Positions 17,517-28,587 are shown, counted from the stretch's first letter. The stretch: DNA of 64,000 bases from JAWHTC01 sp032586155 (GCF_032586155.1 NZ_JAWHTC010000002.1:1054001-1118000); one strand, 5' to 3'. The notes: a model not told the origin generated them from the letters alone. Program-made: numbers and translations.

Positions 17517-18166
17517 GTTCGGAACATCCTTGAGTATTGAGTTTCATGTTTCATCGCGGCGATGTCGCTGAGGAAGGCTGTGGATGCCAGCTGGGACAGG
17601 TCAGTGGACAACGCCGCGCCAGCGATGGCTTGGCACCGTGGCGTCAGGTCGCGGATCATTTGCTGCCCATCCGTTTGCCCAAGGGGCACCAGCCGGGTCG
17701 CCGCGGCCACGAGGTTGGCCATGAAGGCATGCAAATAGAACTGGGTGGTCAATCTCAGGGGCAGGTCTACCAGATTAGCCGCGCGGCCCACGACCACGGG
17801 ATAGCTCAATTCAGCAAGTTCCCTGGTCCAGACCGAGGCCGTGATGCCGCAGAACGCTTCGCCCTGCAGACGGGTTTCCATCATCCGTTCCGACGACGCC
17901 GAAAGTGCAAGCGACATGTCGTTGATGCATGTCAAATCCTGCGGCGAAGCCGCCTGATAGGCGGCACTAATAAACAGGCAATCGTTCCATCCTGCCCCAT
18001 GTTTCAGCACATCCGAAATCCAGGCCTGCGTGGTTTTTGCATCTCCGACATCGCCCGCGTCCACGGCCCATTCCAAGCCATGCGAATAGGCAAATGCCCC
18101 CACCGGATAAGCCGGTGAAAACCACTGTGCCAGGGTCAGGATTTGTGTCTCAGTGGGCATGGCCAT
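17513..18166 (-). CDS. ureF: Urease accessory protein UreF
   Basis: All-helical urease maturation factor, about 217 residues from the ATG at 18166 (MAMPTETQ). The core FSPAYPVGAFAYSHGLEWAV is the family hallmark. An upstream ATG at 18184 in the same frame would add six residues and a still longer reading frame runs back to 18235, but those overlap ureE more deeply. The chosen start overlaps the ureE end by 17 bases. It bridges UreG and UreD on the apoenzyme. Confidence 0.92.
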   Translation of the reverse strand: MAMPTETQILTLAQWFSPAYPVGAFAYSHGLEWAVDAGDVGDAKTTQAWISDVLKHGAGWNDCLFISAAYQAASPQDLTCINDMSLALSASSERMMETRLQGEAFCGITASVWTRELAELSYPVVVGRAANLVDLPLRLTTQFYLHAFMANLVAAATRLVPLGQTDGQQMIRDLTPRCQAIAGAALSTDLSQLASTAFLSDIAAMKHETQYSRMFRT

Positions 18167-18599
18167 GGGTTCTTCCGTGACCATAAGCTCCGCCTTCGGG
18201 CGTGAAGGGTTCGACCACCTCTCGCAGAGAGGCACCGATCTTGCTCAGCATGCCGTGGATCACGTGATCGCGCTGGATCAGCAGGCGGTGCACTTCGATC
18301 TGGCAGGGTGTGTGACGGTTGCCGATATGCCAGGCTAGGCGGGTCAAGTCCGGACCGGTGATTTCCAGCAACTCCTCCTCGGCGGCGATACATTCGATCA
18401 GGCGGCCATCCTGCAACTCGAACGCATCGCCATGATCGAGCGAGGTCGTATGCGCCAGATCGACAAGAAATGCCTCGTCATGCACCGTGGTCAGTTTCTT
18501 ACGCCGCAGGAACCGGTCGTCATAGCTGAGGGTCACAAGATCATAGGCTCCTGACCATTTCCCGGTCTTGCGTATGTCGCGACAGCGGGGAAGTTCCAT
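18150..18599 (-). CDS. ureE: Urease accessory nickel chaperone UreE
   Basis: Metallochaperone of 149 residues. VTLSYDDRFLRRKKL starts the N-terminal substrate-like domain; the metal-binding domain includes WHIGNRHTPCQIE with the conserved interface histidine. The C-terminal tail is histidine-rich (GHGRTHGHAH), as in nickel-storing UreE versions. Eleven bases behind ureC and overlapping ureF. Confidence 0.93.
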   Translation of the reverse strand: MELPRCRDIRKTGKWSGAYDLVTLSYDDRFLRRKKLTTVHDEAFLVDLAHTTSLDHGDAFELQDGRLIECIAAEEELLEITGPDLTRLAWHIGNRHTPCQIEVHRLLIQRDHVIHGMLSKIGASLREVVEPFTPEGGAYGHGRTHGHAH

Positions 18600-18610
18600 A
18601 AATGCCTCCT

Positions 18611-20319
<1,709 letters not shown>

Positions 20320-20320
<1 letters not shown>

Positions 20321-20625
20321 CAGAGCTCTCCCATCACTTGTTGATTAAATCCGTAAATCCGCCGCGCCCCGCCAATTGGGATCAACACCACCTCACGGCG
20401 CTGTCCGGGTTCGAAGCGCACAGCGGTCCCGGCTGCAATATCCAGCCGCATGCCACGCGCGGCGGCGCGGTCAAAGTCCAATGCGCTGTTGGTCTCGGCA
20501 AAGTGGTAATGCGATCCAACCTGAATCGGGCGGTCGCCGGTATTGGCCACCATCAACCGCGTGACCGCGCGATCTTCGTTGAGGGTCAATTCCCCCTCCG
20601 CCGGAATGAGCTCGCCAGGGATCAT
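20320..20625 (-). CDS. ureB: Urease beta subunit UreB
   Basis: Structural subunit of 101 residues from the ATG at 20625 (MIPGELIPAEGEL), the standard UreB start; the frame extends further upstream only into the small ORF. The block TGDRPIQVGSHYHFAETN is diagnostic. The start overlaps the stop of the 55-residue ORF by ATGA, so the two are translationally coupled. Confidence 0.96.
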
Positions 20626-20789
20626 TTTGAACGTGTCCAGGCCAAACCCGCCGCCCCTGCGACAACCAGCCCTCCAATCAAAAACGGAAGCCACGATGGG
20701 TCATTGGCGTGGGGATGCATGTGCGCGCCGCTATGGGCAAAAGCTGGCGCGGCGGTCAGGGCAACAAGAGCGGTCAGAGCGGGTTTCAT
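20622..20789 (-). CDS. Small predicted secreted or membrane protein between ureA and ureB (55 aa)
   Basis: Begins MKPALTALVALTAAPAFAHS: a short signal peptide with cleavage predicted after AFA. It continues with a histidine-rich stretch (HSGAHMHPHAND) and one hydrophobic helix (about 35-51) before the basic end WTRSK. It starts 12 bases after ureA, has a GGAGAT ribosome binding site, and its stop overlaps the ureB start (ATGA), so it is embedded in the operon. The N-terminal His pattern is reminiscent of HupE/UreJ nickel permeases, but at 55 residues it is far too short to be one. Nickel or metal handling at the membrane is conjecture; the gene structure is clear. Confidence 0.75.
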   Translation of the reverse strand: MKPALTALVALTAAPAFAHSGAHMHPHANDPSWLPFLIGGLVVAGAAGLAWTRSK

Positions 20790-20801
20790 GATGGATCTCC
20801 T

Positions 20802-21104
20802 TCAGCGAATGGGATTGTGAACGGTGACAAGTTTGGTTCCGTCCGGGAACGTGGCCTCGACCTGCACCTCGTGGATCATCTGGGTGATGCCTTCCATGCA
20901 GTCTTCGGCAGCCACCACCTCGGCCCCTGCTTGCATCAGGTCGGCCACCGAGCGCCCGTCGCGGGCGCCTTCGACCACTGCGTCGGTAATCAGGGCAATC
21001 GCCTCGGGGTGGTTCAGTTTCACACCGCGCGCCAACCGTTTGCGGGCCACCTCGGCGGCCATGGCAATCAGAAGCTTGTCTTTTTCTCTTGGGGTCAGGT
21101 TCAT
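20802..21104 (-). CDS. ureA: Urease gamma subunit UreA
   Basis: 100-residue structural subunit, exact usual length. MNLTPREKDKLLIAMAAEVA and LNHPEAIALITDAVVEGARDG are family signatures; the C-terminus ends VTVHNPIR, as expected. It forms the trimer of heterotrimers with UreB and UreC. One base separates it from ureD upstream. Confidence 0.97.
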   Translation of the reverse strand: MNLTPREKDKLLIAMAAEVARKRLARGVKLNHPEAIALITDAVVEGARDGRSVADLMQAGAEVVAAEDCMEGITQMIHEVQVEATFPDGTKLVTVHNPIR

Positions 21105-21105
21105 C

Positions 21106-21954
21106 TCAGATCATCCAGCATCGGGGAATGTCGTCATTGTTCAGAAGGCGCAGCACCGGCAGCAGGCTCTGGCGCAGCACAAAACTGTCCTGCGCCAACA
21201 GCCGCGCCACCAGCAGGTCATCACCGATCAGGCTCGCTCCTGCGGTTTCGGGCAGTAACGCCCTCAGTTTTGGTAACAACGCCTCGGCATCCTCGGCCAC
21301 ATAGACCAGAACCACCATCGCCCCCGCCCCATCGGCAATGAAGGGCAGCGCCAGATGCGCGGTCACGTCCCCCTGCAAACGGGTGGCATCCAGAAAGATC
21401 GGCTTGCCCTGGCGCCGGATCTCGATCCGATCGGTGAACTGGGCCTCGGTCAGCGTCTCACCCATGGCGGCCCGGCCAAAAATCAGCGGCTCGACCATCA
21501 ACAGGCTGGCCGTCGGTGCCATCTCGATCACAAGACGCCGGTCCAGCGCCGAACCATTATAGAGAATCGTTTCCTGCGGCAGCCAGTTCAGCCGCGCCCC
21601 GGCCTCGGCATGCAGCGTATTGCGCACCTGTCCGACCTGGCCGGGATGTGCCCTATACGCGCGCTCGCATGCCTGCGTGGTCACGCTCAACCGCGACCCC
21701 GTCCCGGCCCGGGCCGAAAACGACAACCGGTCCCCCCCGGTTACACCGCCGGCCGTATTCAAAAGCACCGCGTCAAGACCCGCGCAGCTGTTGCGCGGAA
21801 ACAAGCATTTGGCCGACCCGGCCTGATACAACTTGTCAACGGCGCTGCGCCCACCGGCCAATTTGCTCACAAGCTCGACCGCGCCCCGCGCTCGTGGCTG
21901 CACGGCCAATTCACGCCGGGGCATTATGGTCGCATGTTGTGTAATCCGGGCCAC
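21106..21954 (-). CDS. ureD: Urease accessory protein UreD (UreH)
   Basis: First gene of the urease operon, 282 residues. Blocks LLNTAGGVTGGDRL, ACERAYR and NWLPQETILYNGS are typical of UreD, the scaffold that binds the urease apoenzyme and receives UreF-UreG. It is divergent from urtA across 379 bases, so urease synthesis and urea uptake probably share regulatory control. Confidence 0.95.
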   Translation of the reverse strand: MARITQHATIMPRRELAVQPRARGAVELVSKLAGGRSAVDKLYQAGSAKCLFPRNSCAGLDAVLLNTAGGVTGGDRLSFSARAGTGSRLSVTTQACERAYRAHPGQVGQVRNTLHAEAGARLNWLPQETILYNGSALDRRLVIEMAPTASLLMVEPLIFGRAAMGETLTEAQFTDRIEIRRQGKPIFLDATRLQGDVTAHLALPFIADGAGAMVVLVYVAEDAEALLPKLRALLPETAGASLIGDDLLVARLLAQDSFVLRQSLLPVLRLLNNDDIPRCWMI

Positions 21955-22333
21955 CTATCGCGTATGAACTTGCCCTTGGTTTTGGCGCGGCGGGGACAAA
22001 GCGCCATTGGAAAGGGCGATTCCGGGGTGATTCCCTGCGAGGCTGATTGTTTTCTGGGCGCAGGTGTCGGTGGCTGATGGAAAATTAGGCATTTACCGGG
22101 GCGCTGGGCGATTTTCCCCGACCCGGGTTTGCCATTCTCGCCGCAATGCAGAATCGATTGCCTCACCTACCGGGGGCACAAAGCCGAACATGTCCGGGGG
22201 GTGTGTGGCGACCATACGAATTGGACCTCGAAGCGGCCGCCACACGATTGCAACACGAAGTTGCGGGGACAGGTAAGGGAACTGTGCGCCTCTGCGCAAG
22301 GGTTTCCGCCACGATCCCCGCGAGGAGAATCGC
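21955..22333. other. Divergent promoter region ureD / urtA
   Basis: 379 bases without a convincing gene. It must hold both promoters. Small dyads are visible: GCAAC-acgaa-GTTGC (22250-22264) and TGCGC-ctct-GCGCA (22285-22298), the latter about 36 bases before the urtA start. I found no convincing -24/-12 sigma54 promoter by eye. GCGAGGAGAATCGC just before urtA contains its ribosome binding site. Confidence 0.5.
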
Positions 22334-23614
22334 ATGAACTTTCTCAAATCAACGCTTGCCGGATCAATGGTTTTTGCCGCGCTGGCCGGCTCGGCCATGG
22401 CTGCTGAAGACACGATCAAGGTTGGCGTCCTGCACTCGCTGTCGGGCACGATGGCCATTTCCGAGACCACGTTGAAGGACACGATGCTTATGCTGATCGA
22501 TCAGCAGAACGCCAAGGGTGGCCTATTGGGCAAACAGCTGGAGGCCGTGGTTGTTGATCCGGCCTCGGATTGGCCGCTTTTTGCCGAAAAGGCCCGCGAA
22601 CTGCTAACCGTTCACGATGTCGACGTGATCTTCGGCAACTGGACCTCGGTCAGCCGCAAATCGGTTCTGCCAGTGATCGAAGAGCTGAACGGCCTGCTGT
22701 TCTACCCGGTGCAATACGAGGGCGAAGAAAGCTCGAAAAACGTGTTTTACACCGGCGCAGCCCCGAACCAGCAAGCGATCCCGGCAACGGATTATTTCCT
22801 GGAGGAACTGGGGGTCGAGAAATTCGCTCTGCTTGGCACGGACTATGTCTACCCCAGGACCACCAACAACATTCTTGAGAGTTATCTCAAGCAGAAGGGC
22901 ATCGCCGATGCCGACATCTTCGTCAACTACACCCCGTTTGGCCACTCGGACTGGTCGAAAATCGTGGCAGACGTCGTCGCCCTGGGCGCAGATGGCAAAA
23001 AGGTCGGCGTGATTTCGACCATCAATGGCGACGCCAATATCGGCTTCTACAAGGAACTGGCCGCCGCAGGCATCTCGGCCGACGACATCCCGGTCGTGGC
23101 GTTCTCGGTCGGTGAAGAAGAGCTTGCCGGTCTCGACACCTCGAACCTGGTGGGTCACCTGGCGGCCTGGAACTACTTCCAGTCGGCTGAAAGCGACGTG
23201 AACGCCGAATTCGTCAAGACCTGGAAGGCGACGATGGGTGAAGAGCGCGTTACCAATGACCCGATGGAAGCCCACTATATTGGCTTCAACATGTGGGTGA
23301 ACGCCGCCACCGAGGCAGGCGGCACCGAAGTCGACGCCGTGCGCGCCAAGATGTACGGTCAGGAGTTCCCGAACCTGACCGGCGGCACCGCCGTGATGTT
23401 GCCGAACCACCACCTGGCCAAGCCGGTGCTGATCGGTGAAATCCAGGCCGACGGCCAATTCGACATCATCAGCCAAACGACAGAAGTTCCGGGTGACGCC
23501 TGGACCGACTTCCTTCCGGAATCGGTCGTTCTGATGTCCGATTGGAAGGACCTTGGCTGCGGTATGTACAATACCGAGACCGAGACCTGTGTTCAGACCC
23601 TGTCGAACTACTAA
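22334..23614 (+). CDS. urtA: Urea ABC transporter substrate-binding protein UrtA
   Basis: Periplasmic urea-binding protein of 426 residues with a signal peptide ending SAMA. TIKVGVLHSLSGTMAISE and NGLLFYPVQYEGEESSKNVFY are strongly characteristic of UrtA among branched-chain-amino-acid-type binding proteins. A GAGGAG ribosome binding site precedes the ATG. First gene of urtABCDE; a hairpin with a short T-run follows 16 bases after the stop. Confidence 0.96.
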   Translation: MNFLKSTLAGSMVFAALAGSAMAAEDTIKVGVLHSLSGTMAISETTLKDTMLMLIDQQNAKGGLLGKQLEAVVVDPASDWPLFAEKARELLTVHDVDVIFGNWTSVSRKSVLPVIEELNGLLFYPVQYEGEESSKNVFYTGAAPNQQAIPATDYFLEELGVEKFALLGTDYVYPRTTNNILESYLKQKGIADADIFVNYTPFGHSDWSKIVADVVALGADGKKVGVISTINGDANIGFYKELAAAGISADDIPVVAFSVGEEELAGLDTSNLVGHLAAWNYFQSAESDVNAEFVKTWKATMGEERVTNDPMEAHYIGFNMWVNAATEAGGTEVDAVRAKMYGQEFPNLTGGTAVMLPNHHLAKPVLIGEIQADGQFDIISQTTEVPGDAWTDFLPESVVLMSDWKDLGCGMYNTETETCVQTLSNY

Positions 23615-23630
23615 GACCTGACCTTGTGAA

Positions 23631-23655
23631 GGGGGTAGCATGCCTACCCCCTTTT
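23631..23655 (+). terminator. Terminator or attenuator between urtA and urtB
   Basis: GGGGGTAG (23631-23638) / CTACCCCC (23644-23651), 5-base loop, then TTTT. It lies upstream of urtB in an otherwise compact operon. An in-frame ATG at 23640 falls inside the loop, an argument against using it as the urtB start. Confidence 0.7.
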
Positions 23656-23681
23656 ACCCTGAATTTGCGGAATCCCCTGAC

Positions 23682-25637
23682 ATGAAACGTCTTTTGCTCG
23701 CGGGACTTGCCCTCCTGTTGTCTTGCCTGATGGCCACAGCACAGGATGCGCCGATCCAGCCGCTCTTGCAGGAGCACCAGGCGGTCATCGCTAAAAGCTC
23801 GCGTAAGACGATCGGCCCGGCAATCGACGCCATTGCGACAAGTGGGCTGCCACAGGCGCAGGTCGTTCTGGAAACCTGGGGCGCCAAGTCGATGTGGATG
23901 CGCAAATCCGACGGGTTGTTCTTCATCGGTAAAAAAGCTGACGGTAAATCTTACCAATTGACCGATTTCGACAGTGGCGAGGTCGTGGGAGAGTTCCCCA
24001 AGAAAGAGCTGAAACAGCTCAAGCCAAACAGCGGCATCCGCGCCCTGATTGCCACCGCACTTGTCCAATTCCAACTGAATGACCCGGACCGTGCCAAGCG
24101 GCAGGACGCTTTGACCTCGATCCAGCGCGACCCAGAGGCCGCGCATCTGGGGCCACTCCGAGCGTCGATCGATAACGAGCCCGACAGTGAGTTCAAGGCT
24201 CAGAAGAAACGGCTTGAACGATTGCTGACCATCAGCTTCGATAACGACATCCAGACCCGCATCAATGCCATTAACGAAATGTCTGGCGATGTGGGCGTCG
24301 ACCTGCGCGCCACGCTGAACCCGCTGGTCGCCACCACGCGAGAGGTTGCAGTGGGTCAAATACCCGAAGACAGGAACGTTGCGGCCCGTCTGACGCCTGG
24401 AACAGCCGCGTTGCCGCGCGACGAAGCCTATGGCCTTCTGGTTGCCAAGGGATTTGCCCCGACCCAGGTCACGCCGGATGACATCCGCACGGCTCTTGCC
24501 ACTAACATCACCGGCGGACTGGTCGCGGGCGTTCCCGTAGCCCAGCTTGACACCGACGCCGCCCGCGCCCGCGCCTATGCTGCACTGGCCAAGGGCGGCA
24601 CTGTGCCACCGATCCTATCCGACGCGGAAATCGACGCGGCCCTTGCCGCCCATGTTTTTTATGACAGTTACGCCGAACCTTCAAATCATGTCACCGACGC
24701 CGCAAACGACGTCCTCAAATCCATCGAGTTGAAGGTGGGGGCCAACCAGGCGCTCGACCTCACACTTGACGCTCTGTCGCTCGCCTCGATCTATTTCCTC
24801 GCTGCCATTGGCCTTGCCATCACGTTTGGCGTGATGGGCGTGATCAACATGGCCCACGGCGAGTTCATCATGATGGGAGCCTATACTGGCTACGTGGTGC
24901 AACAGATCATCCCCGATCACACCGTCTCGATCCTTGTTGCCATCCCGCTTGCTTTTGCCGTGACCTTTGCCGCAGGCGTTGCGATGGAGCGGCTGGTGAT
25001 CCGCTGGCTTTATGCGCGTCCGCTGGAAACCCTGCTGGCGACCTTCGGCATCTCGATTGCCCTGCAACAGCTCGCCAAGAACATCTTTGGCACCCAGGCA
25101 CGGCCACTCACTTCACCCGAATGGCTCGACGGCGCGCTGGTTCTGAACGACGTGGTCTCGATCAGTTATATCCGCATCGCCATCTTTTTCCTTGCGCTAA
25201 TTTTCCTTGGCGTTTTCCTCTTCATCATGAAACGCACCCGGCTGGGGCTGGAAACCCGCGCCGTAACCCAGAACCCGCGCATGGCGGCTTCGATGGGGAT
25301 CAACCCGGGCCGCGTCAACATGCTGACCTTTGGACTGGGTTCGGGCATTGCCGGGGTTGCCGGTGTCGCCATCGGCCTCTTTGCCAAGGTCACCTCAGAG
25401 CTCGGCAGCGATTATATCGTGCAAAGCTTCATGACCGTTGTCGTGGGCGGTGTTGGCAATATCTGGGGCACGCTCGCGGGGGCCACTATGATCGGCTTCC
25501 TGCAGAAGGGCATCGAGTGGCTGAACCCCAGCAATACACTGGCGGCGCAAACCTACATGATCGTCTTCATCATCATTTTCATCCAGTTCCGGCCAAGGGG
25601 CATCATCGCCATCAAGGGCCGCGCGGCGGGGGATTGA
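23682..25637 (+). CDS. urtB: Urea ABC transporter permease UrtB
   Basis: Inner-membrane permease of 651 residues. The ATG at 23682 begins a clear signal-like segment (MKRLLLAGLALLLSCLMATA), whereas the in-frame ATG at 23640 sits in the terminator hairpin. Residues about 20-360 form a soluble, periplasmic alpha-helical domain found in UrtB but absent from LivH; the permease domain follows with the LivH-like signature AIGLAITFGVMGVINMAHGEF and roughly eight helices. It pairs with UrtC, whose gene starts 3 bases after the stop. Confidence 0.95.
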   Translation: MKRLLLAGLALLLSCLMATAQDAPIQPLLQEHQAVIAKSSRKTIGPAIDAIATSGLPQAQVVLETWGAKSMWMRKSDGLFFIGKKADGKSYQLTDFDSGEVVGEFPKKELKQLKPNSGIRALIATALVQFQLNDPDRAKRQDALTSIQRDPEAAHLGPLRASIDNEPDSEFKAQKKRLERLLTISFDNDIQTRINAINEMSGDVGVDLRATLNPLVATTREVAVGQIPEDRNVAARLTPGTAALPRDEAYGLLVAKGFAPTQVTPDDIRTALATNITGGLVAGVPVAQLDTDAARARAYAALAKGGTVPPILSDAEIDAALAAHVFYDSYAEPSNHVTDAANDVLKSIELKVGANQALDLTLDALSLASIYFLAAIGLAITFGVMGVINMAHGEFIMMGAYTGYVVQQIIPDHTVSILVAIPLAFAVTFAAGVAMERLVIRWLYARPLETLLATFGISIALQQLAKNIFGTQARPLTSPEWLDGALVLNDVVSISYIRIAIFFLALIFLGVFLFIMKRTRLGLETRAVTQNPRMAASMGINPGRVNMLTFGLGSGIAGVAGVAIGLFAKVTSELGSDYIVQSFMTVVVGGVGNIWGTLAGATMIGFLQKGIEWLNPSNTLAAQTYMIVFIIIFIQFRPRGIIAIKGRAAGD

Positions 25638-25640
25638 TCC

Positions 25641-26870
25641 ATGCAACGCTCGTTTATCGCCAAAAACCCGTCCGTCCTGATCTTCATCGCGGCACTGGCG
25701 CTCTTTACCCTCGTGGTCACCGTCCTATCCGAAGGTTTCGGCACCGGGATCATTTCGACCAGTTTCATCAAGACGCTGGGCAAGACTCTGTGCTTGTGCC
25801 TTATTGCAGTGGCGATGGACCTGATCTGGGGCTTCACTGGCATTCTCAGCCTTGGCCATTTCGCCTTCTTCGGGCTGGGAGGATACATGATCGGCATGTG
25901 GCTGATGTATGAACGGACCCGCCTGATCGTGGCCGAGTCGCTGTCGCAATCCGAAATACCACCAACCGAAACCGAGGTCATAGACGCCATCGGCAACCAG
26001 ATCTTCGGCGTTGTCGGATCCAGCGAGTTTCCTGTGATCTGGGCCTTCGCCGACAACCTGTTCCTTCAGCTTGTTCTCATCGTGCTTGTGCCCGGACTGT
26101 TGGCCTTGGTATTTGGATGGCTGGCCTTCCGCAGCCGTGTCACCGGCGTCTATCTTTCGATTCTGACCCAGGCGATGACCCTGGCGCTGGCGCTCTACCT
26201 TTTCCAGAACGACAGCGGGTTACGTGGCAACAACGGCCTCTCGGGCTTACAAAACCTGCCGGGCATCGAGACCACGCAGGATGTCGTCTCGCTCTGGTTT
26301 CTCTGGGCCTCGGCCCTGGCCCTGGGGCTTGGCTATCTGCTGGCGGCGTGGATGGTGAGCGGCAAATTCGGTTCAGTCATTCGCGGCATTCGCGACAACG
26401 AGGCGCGAGTACGGTTCCTCGGCTATTCGGTCGAGACCTACAAGCTGGTGATCTTCACCCTGACCGCCTGCATCGCCGCCATTGCCGGGGCGCTTTATTA
26501 CCCACAGGCCGGTATCATCAACCCGGCCGAAATCGCCCCCATCGCGTCGATCTACCTCGCGGTTTGGGTTGCCATCGGAGGGCGCGGTCGGCTTTACGGC
26601 GCTGTAATCGGAGCGGCCTTCGTCAGCCTGCTGTCCACATGGTTCACCGGCGGGCAGGCTCCCGACATTCCTTTGGGGTTCTATACCATCAAATGGGTCG
26701 ACTGGTGGCTGGTGCTGCTGGGTCTGTCCTTTGTCGCTGTCACGCTGTTTGCGCCAAAGGGTATGGGTGGGCTGGTCGACCTCTGGACGATGCGCAAATC
26801 TCCAAGCCGTCACGGCGCCGACCTTGGCCCCGACGATGGCGCCTTGCGCGAACAGGAGGCCAGCCAATGA
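25641..26870 (+). CDS. urtC: Urea ABC transporter permease UrtC
   Basis: LivM-type inner-membrane permease, 409 residues. DLIWGFTGILSLGHFAFFGLGGYMIGMW and RGNNGLSGLQNLPG are conserved family blocks; IRDNEARVRFLGYSVETYKL is the cytoplasmic loop that contacts the ATPases. Its stop overlaps the urtD start (ATGA). Confidence 0.95.
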   Translation: MQRSFIAKNPSVLIFIAALALFTLVVTVLSEGFGTGIISTSFIKTLGKTLCLCLIAVAMDLIWGFTGILSLGHFAFFGLGGYMIGMWLMYERTRLIVAESLSQSEIPPTETEVIDAIGNQIFGVVGSSEFPVIWAFADNLFLQLVLIVLVPGLLALVFGWLAFRSRVTGVYLSILTQAMTLALALYLFQNDSGLRGNNGLSGLQNLPGIETTQDVVSLWFLWASALALGLGYLLAAWMVSGKFGSVIRGIRDNEARVRFLGYSVETYKLVIFTLTACIAAIAGALYYPQAGIINPAEIAPIASIYLAVWVAIGGRGRLYGAVIGAAFVSLLSTWFTGGQAPDIPLGFYTIKWVDWWLVLLGLSFVAVTLFAPKGMGGLVDLWTMRKSPSRHGADLGPDDGALREQEASQ

Positions 26871-27607
26871 GTACACTTCTCGAAGTCTCCGGTGTCTCGG
26901 TCGCATTCGACGGGTTCCGCGCCATCAACAATCTCAGTTTCCAGATCGGCGATGCGGAAATGCGCGCCGTGATCGGCCCCAACGGCGCGGGCAAGACCAC
27001 GTTCATGGACATCGTCACCGGCAAAACCCGCGCTGATGAGGGCCGGGTGATCTGGGGCGAACGCTCCGTGTCGTTATTGAAAATGAGCGAGGCAAAAATC
27101 GCCCAGGCCGGGATCGGCCGCAAGTTCCAGAAACCAACCGTGTTCGAAGACCAGACCGTGCAGGAAAACCTGCTCATGGCATTGAAGAAGCCGCGCCGCT
27201 GGCTTTCGGTGCTGGCCTACCAGCCCAGCAAGACAGATTTCGAAAAGGTAGAGGAACTGGCCCGGGAAATCGGGTTGCAGGACGCCCTGAAACGCAAATC
27301 CGGCGAGCTGAGCCACGGTCAGAAACAGTGGCTCGAAATCGGCATGCTGCTGGCGCAGGAGCCGCGCTTGCTGTTGGTTGACGAACCCGCCGCCGGTATG
27401 ACCCCTCAGGAACGCGAACACACAACCGACCTCTTGATCGAGGCAGCCAAGACCCGCGCCGTGGTGGTGGTGGAACATGACATGGAATTTGTCCGCCGCC
27501 TGAACTGCAAGGTCACCGTGCTGCACGAGGGGTCCGTTCTGGCCGAAGGCAGCCTTGATCATGTCACCTCGAACCAGGACGTCATCGATGTTTATTTGGG
27601 GCGCTAG
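26867..27607 (+). CDS. urtD: Urea ABC transporter ATPase UrtD
   Basis: 246-residue LivG-type ATPase starting MSTLLEVSGVSVAFDG. Walker A GPNGAGKTT at about 37-45, IGRKFQKPTVFE, signature LSHGQKQW, Walker B LLLVDEPAAG and the VVVVEHDMEF block. A longer open frame extends upstream to 26117 but it only shadows urtC; the ATGA overlap with urtC fixes the start. Confidence 0.95.
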   Translation: MSTLLEVSGVSVAFDGFRAINNLSFQIGDAEMRAVIGPNGAGKTTFMDIVTGKTRADEGRVIWGERSVSLLKMSEAKIAQAGIGRKFQKPTVFEDQTVQENLLMALKKPRRWLSVLAYQPSKTDFEKVEELAREIGLQDALKRKSGELSHGQKQWLEIGMLLAQEPRLLLVDEPAAGMTPQEREHTTDLLIEAAKTRAVVVVEHDMEFVRRLNCKVTVLHEGSVLAEGSLDHVTSNQDVIDVYLGR

Positions 27608-27610
27608 AGA

Positions 27611-28306
27611 ATGCTGAAGCTACGAGACCTGACCCTGCATTACGGGCATTCACAGATCCTCAACGGTATCTCGATGGAAGCTTCCCTTGGCGAAGTCACG
27701 TGCGTCATGGGCACCAACGGTGTCGGTAAGACCAGCCTGATCAAGGCCATTTCGGGCACCCATCCGCGTTCAGGCGGTGACGTGATCTTGAATGGGGAAC
27801 CGTTGGGTGTTTTGCCCGCGCACCGGTTGGCCCATAAAGGTGTGGCCTATGTCCCTCAGGGGCGCGAGATTTTTCCGCTTTTGACCGTACGCGAAAACCT
27901 TGAAACCGGGTTTGTCTGCCTTCCACCCGACGCGCATTTCATTCCCGACGAGGTTTTTGATCTGTTCCCGGTCCTCAAGGAAATGCTGAACCGGCGAGGC
28001 GGTGATTTGTCGGGGGGGCAACAGCAGCAGTTAGCCATTGCACGGGCGCTGATCACCAAACCACGGCTCTTGCTGCTGGACGAGCCAACCGAAGGCATCC
28101 AACCTAATATCATCAGTCAAATCGGCGAGGTCATCCGCCATCTGCGCGCGCAAGGCAAAATGGCGATCGTCCTGGTCGAACAATACTTCGAATTCGCTTA
28201 CGATCTTGCCGACAGGTTCGTGGTCTTGCGACGCGGCGAGGTGCTTGTGGCGGGGCAAAAGAACAAGCTCAAGAAGGAAGATGTTTTGGAAGGCGTATCG
28301 GTTTGA
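27611..28306 (+). CDS. urtE: Urea ABC transporter ATPase UrtE
   Basis: 231-residue LivF-type ATPase, last gene of the urea transporter. Walker A GTNGVGKTS at about 34-42, signature LSGGQQQQ, Walker B LLLLDEPTEGIQPNI, and the UrtE/LivF C-terminal LVEQYFEFAYDLADRF. Three bases after urtD. No strong terminator was seen behind it. Confidence 0.95.
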   Translation: MLKLRDLTLHYGHSQILNGISMEASLGEVTCVMGTNGVGKTSLIKAISGTHPRSGGDVILNGEPLGVLPAHRLAHKGVAYVPQGREIFPLLTVRENLETGFVCLPPDAHFIPDEVFDLFPVLKEMLNRRGGDLSGGQQQQLAIARALITKPRLLLLDEPTEGIQPNIISQIGEVIRHLRAQGKMAIVLVEQYFEFAYDLADRFVVLRRGEVLVAGQKNKLKKEDVLEGVSV

Positions 28307-28517
28307 ATTGAGCTTTGGTTTACTTACTAGATTCGTGACCGTCCCTGGGCGGCTCAGGTACGTTCTCGGAATGACCACTTTGTCCCGCGTAAGAGACTTT
28401 CAAGCCGCCCGCAGCAAAAGTCTGGTTCTCAGCCGATCTCATCAAAAGGTTTCGTGTACTTCTCTTGCGCCTGCAATCCGGTTGACCTTGCTGAGAGTGA
28501 GTTTGATTGACGCGACG

Positions 28518-28533
28518 CGCAGGCAAGCCTGCG
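28518..28533 (-). terminator. Short stem-loop behind the YkuD-like gene
   Basis: CGCAGGC-aa-GCCTGCG, 55 bases past the stop at 28588 on the minus strand. There is no clear T-run, so terminator function is uncertain. The remaining gap 28307-28587 shows nothing else. Confidence 0.3.
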
Positions 28534-28587
28534 GTTGATCAGGCCGCCAACCAGATTTTGGCGCTGCACGAACAATGCAGGTCAAGT

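Noticed and set aside
26117..26866. Upstream extension of the urtD reading frame
   Set aside because: The extra 250 codons shadow urtC; the ATGA overlap and the family N-terminus place the urtD start at 26867.
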